NCBI GenBank assembly: GCA_020403425.1
Contig: JADBXR010000002.1
Coordinates: forward strand, 682,001 to 746,000
Direction of reading: 5' to 3'
DNA: 64,000 nucleotides
DNA from: Chitinophagaceae bacterium
GTDB lineage: Bacteria; Bacteroidota; Bacteroidia; Chitinophagales; Chitinophagaceae
The position numbers and the translations under genes were made by a program. Shown here piece after piece: positions 58,353 to 64,000 of this stretch (within the stretch, counting starts at the first letter, position 1; each line of letters opens with the position of its first letter). The notes below the pieces were generated by a model. It did no database searches, had not been told where the DNA came from, and saw only the letters and a list, made by a program, of their open reading frames with translations.

Positions 58353-60764
58353 ATGAAACAACTTTCTTCAGCTTTGCTCGTAATGACTTTTTCTTTTCTG
58401 CTGGTACAAAAAGGCCAGGCGCAACAGATCGACTCAATGATGTCCGTTTACGCCGAGCAGTTCCCAACCGAGAAAATGCATATCCACTTTGATAAGAGCA
58501 TGTACAATAAGGAAGAGACCATCTTCTACAAAGTGTACCTGTTAAGTGGTACGGAACTGAGCGGACTCAGCAAGAATGTTTACCTGGAGTGGTATGATAC
58601 CACCGGTAAAATGCTTAAACAGACAGTAGCCCCCTTGTATCAGTCTACCGCTAAGGGTTCTTTTGAGCTGCCGGCCGATTATACCGGCAATTTCATCCAT
58701 GTGAAAGCTTTTACCCGCTGGATGCTCAATGATGAGCCTGCTTTCCGTTATGAGAAAGATATCAACATCAATATCAGTACTGCCAATCCTCCCAAAAAAC
58801 AGCCGATCGTTTTCAGAACAAGGGTAGAGACCTTCCCTGAAGGAGGTACGCTTGTGAGCGGACTCACTACCCGGATCGCTTTCAAAGCCACCAACCAGTT
58901 CGGTTTGCCTGTGTTTATCAAAGGATACGTGGTAAATGATAAGAACAAGATACTCGATACACTGAGGACCAAACACGATGGCATGGGCAGTTTCTGGTTG
59001 TTGCCCAATCCGCAAGAGAGTTATAAGCTAAATTGGACCGATGAAAATGGTAAGACTGGGACAACCCCCATTACCGTTTCCAAAACCCAGGGAGCCCGTA
59101 TCAGCATCAAAACCACCAATGAAAAAGCCCTAGTACAGGTAGAACGCACACAGAACGTTCCGGATAATTTCAGGAAGATGAACCTGCTGGTACACATGAA
59201 CCAGGTTTTATATTACAAGGTCAGCCTGAACGCATCTGAAAAACTGTTACTGAATGCAGAGGTACCGATCGACGAATTACCTACAGGCATCCTGCAGTTC
59301 ACCCTTTTTACATCAGACTGGCTGCCCATAGCCGAAAGGATCATATTTGTCAATAACCGTTTACACGAATTCAATACCAAACTGAATCCCGCACTGGTAA
59401 GTTTAGATAAAAGAGGCAAGAACGTTTATGAGATCTCTGTATCAGATACAGCTACCACCAATATGTCTGTCTCCATCACTGATGCCAGCATTGGCGAACC
59501 GGATGAACGGACCATTTTTTCAGATATACTGCTGAGCAGCGAGATCAAAGGCAAGATATACAACCCTGGTTATTACCTCAGCAGCGATGCAGATACGGTA
59601 ACTGCCAACCTGGACCTGGTAATGCTGACCAATGGGTGGCGAAGGTTTGACTGGGAGAAAGTGAAAGCAGGCATTACCCCTACCCTGCAATACCCTGCTG
59701 AAACAGATTTCATGAAGATCACCGGAAAGGTATTCGCAGACAAAAGCATTCTTAACAGCAAACCGCTTTTACTGAACCTGATCATAGCCGGAAAAGACAG
59801 CAGTCGTAATTTTGTGTTCCTGCCGGTAGATAAAGAAGGTAATTTTGAGCAGAAAAGTGCCTTCTTCTATGATACGGCCCGGATTTTCTACAGCTTTAAC
59901 GGGAATGATAAACTGACCGACCTGACTCAGGTAAAGTTTGAGAACGGTCTTTTGCGACAGACCCCCAAGAAGATCCAGTTCACAGACACATACAGGCCGT
60001 TACGATATAGCGACAGCATTGCAAAGGCCAGGATGAACTATTTCCTGAACGAGCAGGAATTATTGAAGAAAAGAATGGCTTCTGCCACACTCCAGGAAGT
60101 GATCGTTAAAGCACGAGCCAAGACCAAAGAGCAACAGCTCGACGAAAGATACACCCGTGGCATGTTCTCCGGGGGTGATGCCTATTCTTTTGACATGACC
60201 GATGACCCTTCTGCCAATGGCGCAATTGATGTATTGTCTTACCTGCAGGGAAAAGTGGCCGGTCTGATGGTGACCGGTACCGGAACGGGCGCAACTGTCA
60301 GCTGGCGGGGTGCTGTTCCGAACCTATTCCTGAATGAATCTCCCTCAAGTATAGATATGATACAGACAATGAATGTGAGAGATATTGCGATGATCAAGGT
60401 CTTCCGTCCTCCCTTCTTTGGCGCTACTGGTGGCGGCAGTGGCGGTGCAATCGCTATTTATACAAAAAAAGGTGCTGACACCAGGGGAAACAACCCCAAT
60501 AGCAAGGGACTTGAGAACACCATCCTGGGAGGATATTCCCGGTTCAAGGAATTCTTTAACCCATCTTATGAGAAAGCCAACGACAATTTTGAGACCGACA
60601 ACCGGACCACTATTTATTGGAACCCCTATCTGATCACCAACAAAAAGAACCCAAGGGTCCGCATCCAGTTCTATAACAATGATGTCACCAAAAAATTCCT
60701 GTTGGTCCTGGAGGGAGTGAACACAGATGGTAAGATGACAAGGGTCGTAAAATTGATCGAGTAA
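58353..60764 (+). CDS. Secreted MG-domain protein with C-terminal TonB-receptor-plug domain, no barrel
   Basis: An 803-residue protein from the ATG at 58353 with signal peptide (about 1-24, QKGQAQQ). The N-terminal region (EKMHIHFDKSMYNKEETIFYKVYLLSG) resembles the macroglobulin-like MG2 domains of large extracellular Bacteroidota proteins. Near the C-terminus a plug-like segment (DVLSYLQGKVAGLMV, GATGGGSGGAIAIYTKKGA) resembles the end of a TonB-dependent receptor plug, but no barrel follows. Function is unknown; such proteins may sit at the outer membrane and partner with a barrel or act in protease inhibition. It is divergent from the SDR gene. Confidence 0.72.
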   Translation: MKQLSSALLVMTFSFLLVQKGQAQQIDSMMSVYAEQFPTEKMHIHFDKSMYNKEETIFYKVYLLSGTELSGLSKNVYLEWYDTTGKMLKQTVAPLYQSTAKGSFELPADYTGNFIHVKAFTRWMLNDEPAFRYEKDININISTANPPKKQPIVFRTRVETFPEGGTLVSGLTTRIAFKATNQFGLPVFIKGYVVNDKNKILDTLRTKHDGMGSFWLLPNPQESYKLNWTDENGKTGTTPITVSKTQGARISIKTTNEKALVQVERTQNVPDNFRKMNLLVHMNQVLYYKVSLNASEKLLLNAEVPIDELPTGILQFTLFTSDWLPIAERIIFVNNRLHEFNTKLNPALVSLDKRGKNVYEISVSDTATTNMSVSITDASIGEPDERTIFSDILLSSEIKGKIYNPGYYLSSDADTVTANLDLVMLTNGWRRFDWEKVKAGITPTLQYPAETDFMKITGKVFADKSILNSKPLLLNLIIAGKDSSRNFVFLPVDKEGNFEQKSAFFYDTARIFYSFNGNDKLTDLTQVKFENGLLRQTPKKIQFTDTYRPLRYSDSIAKARMNYFLNEQELLKKRMASATLQEVIVKARAKTKEQQLDERYTRGMFSGGDAYSFDMTDDPSANGAIDVLSYLQGKVAGLMVTGTGTGATVSWRGAVPNLFLNESPSSIDMIQTMNVRDIAMIKVFRPPFFGATGGGSGGAIAIYTKKGADTRGNNPNSKGLENTILGGYSRFKEFFNPSYEKANDNFETDNRTTIYWNPYLITNKKNPRVRIQFYNNDVTKKFLLVLEGVNTDGKMTRVVKLIE

Positions 60765-60767
60765 TGG

Positions 60768-62546
60768 TTAAACAATGCCCATCTGTTTCATCAGGTAAGT
60801 AGCATTCCTGCTTTGGGCTATCCCCGCTTTCCTGGTGAAATCGAAGTGCAAACCTGTTTCTGTAACCTCGCTTTCAAAACAATAATTTTCCACCTGTCCG
60901 GGATATTGCTCTGCCAGTATCCCCAGCTCCGTATCGTGTGTGGCGATCAGGGTCAAACAGTTTTTCTGTAACAGCTTCTTGATGAGCAAAGCGGTCCCAT
61001 CGTGTTTATCCATCGAATTGGTACCCCGCATCACTTCATCCAGCAAAACCAATGCAGGTGTCTGTCCCTCCAATGCATGCATGATGGATTGCAGGCATTT
61101 TAATTCAGCGTAGAAGTAAGAAGTACTTTCTTCCAGTGAATCGATGTGATGAAAAGAAGTGAGTAACCTGACCGGACTAAACGAAAATCTTTCAGCGAAT
61201 ACTGGTGCCCCCATCTGCGCCAGCAACATATTCAACCCAACAGATCGGAGGAAAGTACTTTTCCCGGACATATTGGAGCCTGTGACCAGATGCAGTCTGG
61301 CAGTTGTTCCGATGGAAAAATCGTTCGTTACCGCTTTCCTTGTATCCATCAAGGGATGCCCGAGCCCGGTGGCTTTGATTGCCGTATTTCCAGCTGCCAC
61401 CTCAGGAAAAACAAATCCGGGATGATTCTGGTGAAAGCAGGCAAGTGAACTCAGCATTTCTATCTCACCCAGTGTATCAAACCACTTGTTAAAGGAAGAC
61501 TGGTATTTACGGTTCCATTTAAGGTAAGCCCGGGCACAGAGCAGGTCGGACAGGAACAAGCCATTCACAAAAAAAGTAAGCAGGCTCACCCGAAGATCAA
61601 AGACACCCATCAGGCGTGATAATTTTCGGAATGCTTCCGCCGCTTCCGCGATCTGTTGCTGCTTCTCCCGCAAGACGGGATGCACCAAGTGCTCCTCGCA
61701 GATCAGCTGAAAGCAGGTGGCATATTGCGTAAAGAGATATCCCTTCCTGGAAATATGTTGGTACAATTGGGATACCTGTCTGAGTGCCGGAGACAAAACC
61801 AGTAAACCCAGCATGGCAAACGTGAAAATATAAGAATAGGCTTGTATCCAAACTGCATAAGTGATCACCAATACACCGGCGATGGGCCAAATCCAGCACA
61901 ATTGTTTCCAGGGAAATTTTTCTAGACCCGAGCCTGCCCCTTCGGGTAAACCGGTGATTATTTGCGACAGGCCGACTTCTTCCTTCAGCAATAACGTTTG
62001 TGCCTGCAGGTTCTGCCTGAATGCGGTTTTACCGGATAATTCCTTTACACAAGCCTGATAGTCGATGATCTGTTGTGGGGACAGCAGAGGATCCGTAATG
62101 GCCTTGGCCAGTTGTTTTCTACCGGAGATACTGCCGGTTCTGTTTAGGTGATGATACAAAGAATGTTTACCTAATACATTCAGATCTGTCACAAATCCTG
62201 GTACTATCTGTGTAGTACCACCATCTTCGAAACAGGAACTCCCTCCTTTCAGTACTGTGATCTCATTGTCATTGATCAGGATCAGTTTCTCTGCAAAACC
62301 GATCTTCTGTTTCAGAATCCCTGCCCGCGAAACCCAATACAGGAAAATAATGAAACCTCCTATGGAATACAACAATGCATTCCCCGAGAATCGTTCACGG
62401 AATGCGACATACAGAAACCAGCCGAAGAGGACGAAAAACACCAAACGCAACAGACTATTCAACAATAGCCGCCGACCCAATGTCTCTTTCTGTGAACGGA
62501 ATTCATTGGCCCTTTGCTGGTATACATTCAAAACTGCTTCATTCAT
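60768..62546 (-). CDS. Membrane-anchored MutS-like ATPase
   Basis: A 592-residue protein with two N-terminal membrane helices (about 31-50 and 55-73), another hydrophobic pair (about 218-254), and a C-terminal MutS domain V ATPase: Walker A GSNMSGKST (423-431), Walker B LVLLDE (499-504) and LIATHDTELG. It lacks the mismatch-recognition domain of MutS. Its role is not known; the Bacteroidota family is common but uncharacterised. The start codon overlaps the galactokinase stop by four bases. It converges with the plus-strand gene ending at 60764, leaving only 3 bases between the two stops. Confidence 0.87.
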   Translation of the reverse strand: MNEAVLNVYQQRANEFRSQKETLGRRLLLNSLLRLVFFVLFGWFLYVAFRERFSGNALLYSIGGFIIFLYWVSRAGILKQKIGFAEKLILINDNEITVLKGGSSCFEDGGTTQIVPGFVTDLNVLGKHSLYHHLNRTGSISGRKQLAKAITDPLLSPQQIIDYQACVKELSGKTAFRQNLQAQTLLLKEEVGLSQIITGLPEGAGSGLEKFPWKQLCWIWPIAGVLVITYAVWIQAYSYIFTFAMLGLLVLSPALRQVSQLYQHISRKGYLFTQYATCFQLICEEHLVHPVLREKQQQIAEAAEAFRKLSRLMGVFDLRVSLLTFFVNGLFLSDLLCARAYLKWNRKYQSSFNKWFDTLGEIEMLSSLACFHQNHPGFVFPEVAAGNTAIKATGLGHPLMDTRKAVTNDFSIGTTARLHLVTGSNMSGKSTFLRSVGLNMLLAQMGAPVFAERFSFSPVRLLTSFHHIDSLEESTSYFYAELKCLQSIMHALEGQTPALVLLDEVMRGTNSMDKHDGTALLIKKLLQKNCLTLIATHDTELGILAEQYPGQVENYCFESEVTETGLHFDFTRKAGIAQSRNATYLMKQMGIV

Positions 62547-63712
62547 ATGTTTACCAGTGTAGTTCCTTCATCAATATTGACAATATAGGTCTTCAGTTCC
62601 TTGCCGAATTTTTCTTTGTAGTCTTTTTCTACGATCGCTACCAATCCAGGTATCACATCCTGTTGTACTATATTGATGGTACATCCGCCGAATCCGCCTC
62701 CCATCATACGTGCGCCAGGTACTTCCGGCCGGTTTCGTACCATATCTACCAGTGCATCGGCCTCAGGGCAGCTTACTTGATACAGCTGGCTCAGGCCATC
62801 ATGTGTAGCGAACATTTTTTTGCCGAATGCAACGAGATCATTGTTCACCAGGTCATCACAGGCTTCCTGTAAACGGGATATCTCTTCTACCACATATTTG
62901 CATCGCTTGTATACAACAGGGTCTCCCGCCTGCAAACATTCATTCACCATGGAGATATCTGCATCCCTCAATGAACGTACCTGGGGGTAAGCTTTTTGTA
63001 TCGTACGGATACCCTCCTCACATTCCTGCCTGCGCAGATTGTATTCAGATGAAGCCAGCGAATGTTTTACACCTGTATCGAACAATACGATCTTGTATGT
63101 TTCGGTAGAGAAGGGCATGTAAGCATATTCCAGCGAACGGCAGTCGAGCCGGATCACCTGCCCTTTTTTACCAAACACACTGGCAAAGGGGTCCATGATA
63201 CCGCACTGCAGTCCCACAAATTCATTCTCTGCCTTCTGTGCCAGTTGCACCATATTCCGTTTTTCCAACCCTAACTGGAAAAGTTCGTTCAGCGCAAACA
63301 CAGTGGCACACTCCAAAGCAGCAGAGGAAGAAAGTCCTGCTCCCAAAGGAACATCACCCAGGATCGCAGCAGAAAAGCCTGCTAGCTTATGGCCTGCTTT
63401 CTGCAACTGCTGCACCACGCCAAGAATATAAACGGGCCAGTGTTGTCCTGAAACATGTACGTCTGAGAGCGATCCTTCATAAGTACGATCAAGATCTGCT
63501 GCATAGAGATGTATGCGGCCGTCGTCCCTTTTTCCAATAGCCACATAGATAGCTTTATCAATGGCAGCAGGTAATACGAACCCCATATTATAATCGGTAT
63601 GCTCCCCTATCAGGTTGATCCTGCCCGGCGATCGAACAATACAGGCGGGTGTTCCAAATCGCTGTTGATATATTTCCCTAATGCGGGAAGAGATCGGAAG
63701 ATTGTTTTCCAT
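62543..63712 (-). CDS. galK: Galactokinase
   Basis: A 389-residue GHMP-superfamily kinase. The galactokinase signature PGRINLIGEHTDYN (29-42), the ATP-binding PLGAGLSSSAALE (122-134) and the catalytic D174 in CGIMDPF are intact. It phosphorylates galactose to galactose-1-phosphate in the Leloir pathway. It could use galactose released by the GH27 enzymes, but the gene is far from the PUL and in a separate transcription unit, so this is only a metabolic connection. Confidence 0.95.
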   Translation of the reverse strand: MENNLPISSRIREIYQQRFGTPACIVRSPGRINLIGEHTDYNMGFVLPAAIDKAIYVAIGKRDDGRIHLYAADLDRTYEGSLSDVHVSGQHWPVYILGVVQQLQKAGHKLAGFSAAILGDVPLGAGLSSSAALECATVFALNELFQLGLEKRNMVQLAQKAENEFVGLQCGIMDPFASVFGKKGQVIRLDCRSLEYAYMPFSTETYKIVLFDTGVKHSLASSEYNLRRQECEEGIRTIQKAYPQVRSLRDADISMVNECLQAGDPVVYKRCKYVVEEISRLQEACDDLVNNDLVAFGKKMFATHDGLSQLYQVSCPEADALVDMVRNRPEVPGARMMGGGFGGCTINIVQQDVIPGLVAIVEKDYKEKFGKELKTYIVNIDEGTTLVNI

Positions 63713-63748
63713 GTTTGCTTTTACTTAAACTATTGAATCAGATATCTA

Positions 63749-64000
63749 TCAGAGAGAGGTCTCATAATGCATTTCGGGGATAATTACATCTTTGAAGCCC
63801 TTACGCACCAACCTTCGTGCAAAATCCTGCTGAACATCATACTCACCATGCACCAGAAAGAGCGTCCTTACCAGCGCGGGATCCTGGCATGCAAGAAACT
63901 GACAAAGGTCGTCATAATCGCCATGAGCACTCATGCTGCGCATTTGTCCCACTTCAGCGATTACAGGGAACATTTCTCCAAAGATCTTCACTTCTTTGAC
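63749..64000 (-). CDS. C-terminal end of an MBL-fold/beta-CASP-type protein, cut by window edge
   Basis: About 83 residues of the C-terminus are present; the frame continues past position 64000, so the N-terminal metal-binding part is missing. Visible features are EVGQMRSMSAHGDYDDL and LFLVHGEYDVQQDFARRL, which match the RNA-specific metallo-beta-lactamase (RMMBL/beta-CASP) C-terminus of exonuclease-like enzymes. The apparent ATG at 63991 is really GTG (Val), so the start lies outside the window. Confidence 0.75.
   Translation of the reverse strand, partial: VKEVKIFGEMFPVIAEVGQMRSMSAHGDYDDLCQFLACQDPALVRTLFLVHGEYDVQQDFARRLVRKGFKDVIIPEMHYETSL

Noticed and set aside
62543..63712. Galactokinase as part of the PUL
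   Set aside because: It is separated from the PUL by the Complex I operon and other genes and has no operator-like motif that I could see; only a metabolic link is possible.
1..64000. CRISPR arrays, insertion sequences, tRNA, rRNA, integrases
   Set aside because: No spaced direct repeats, transposase motifs, or RNA-gene sequences were seen on reading through. A covariance-model search could still find a small RNA.

Overview
The window looks like a Bacteroidota chromosome, most likely of the Chitinophagaceae/Sphingobacteriia type. The signs are a SusC/SusD pair, many secreted enzymes with Lys-rich signal peptides, tightly packed same-strand genes, starts without obvious Shine-Dalgarno sequences, and a Complex I operon in the order A-B-C-D-H-I-J-K-L-M-N. 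The taxon is an inference; no rRNA or tRNA gene was seen.

Positions 1 to about 45.6 kb hold one large predicted polysaccharide utilization locus (PUL), almost all on the minus strand. Reading in the direction of transcription it contains: SusC and SusD (44577 to 39693); a divergent GH92-like enzyme; a LacI-type regulator; a heparinase II/III-like protein; four consecutive S1 sulfatases; a GH105; a PF05426 alginate-lyase-like protein overlapping a fifth sulfatase; one of two paralogous uncharacterised secreted proteins; a GH2; a GH28 with altered active-site motifs; a putative esterase; the second paralog; two tandem NPCBM-GH27 enzymes; an uncharacterised 638-residue secreted protein; and then, behind its own terminator and operator region, a second GH105, a Tat-exported unknown, a beta-helix/diheme cytochrome pair, a tandem DUF1080 protein and the start of one more exported protein. 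A small secreted protein (44778 to 45572) is divergent from susC. The enzyme set points to a branched, heavily sulfated, uronic-acid-containing glycan with alpha-galactosyl decorations. The exact glycan cannot be named from sequence.

Regulation is suggested by an identical 14-base near-palindrome (CGAAAACGATTTCG) beside an AAACGTTT palindrome in two intergenic regions 38 kb apart: upstream of susC (44673-44713) and upstream of the GH105 at 6642 (6711-6770). Both resemble LacI-family operators, and a lacI gene lies inside the locus. No hybrid two-component system or anti-sigma factor gene was seen.

Positions 45.6 to 56.7 kb begin with a strong bidirectional terminator (45585-45628), followed by a small DoxX-like membrane protein, a small Ala/Pro-rich protein and the 11-gene Complex I operon. 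nuoE, nuoF and nuoG are absent from the operon. Positions 57 to 64 kb hold a DinB-like protein, a short-chain dehydrogenase, a secreted protein that ends in a TonB-receptor plug but has no barrel, a membrane-anchored MutS-like ATPase overlapping galactokinase, and the end of an MBL-fold/beta-CASP protein cut by the window edge.

The best candidates for undescribed biology are the uncharacterised exported proteins in the PUL (3747-5465, 6825-8741, and the pair 12910-15075 / 21022-23196), the two-promoter LacI circuit, and the DUF1080/cytochrome/beta-helix module at the end of the sugar cluster.
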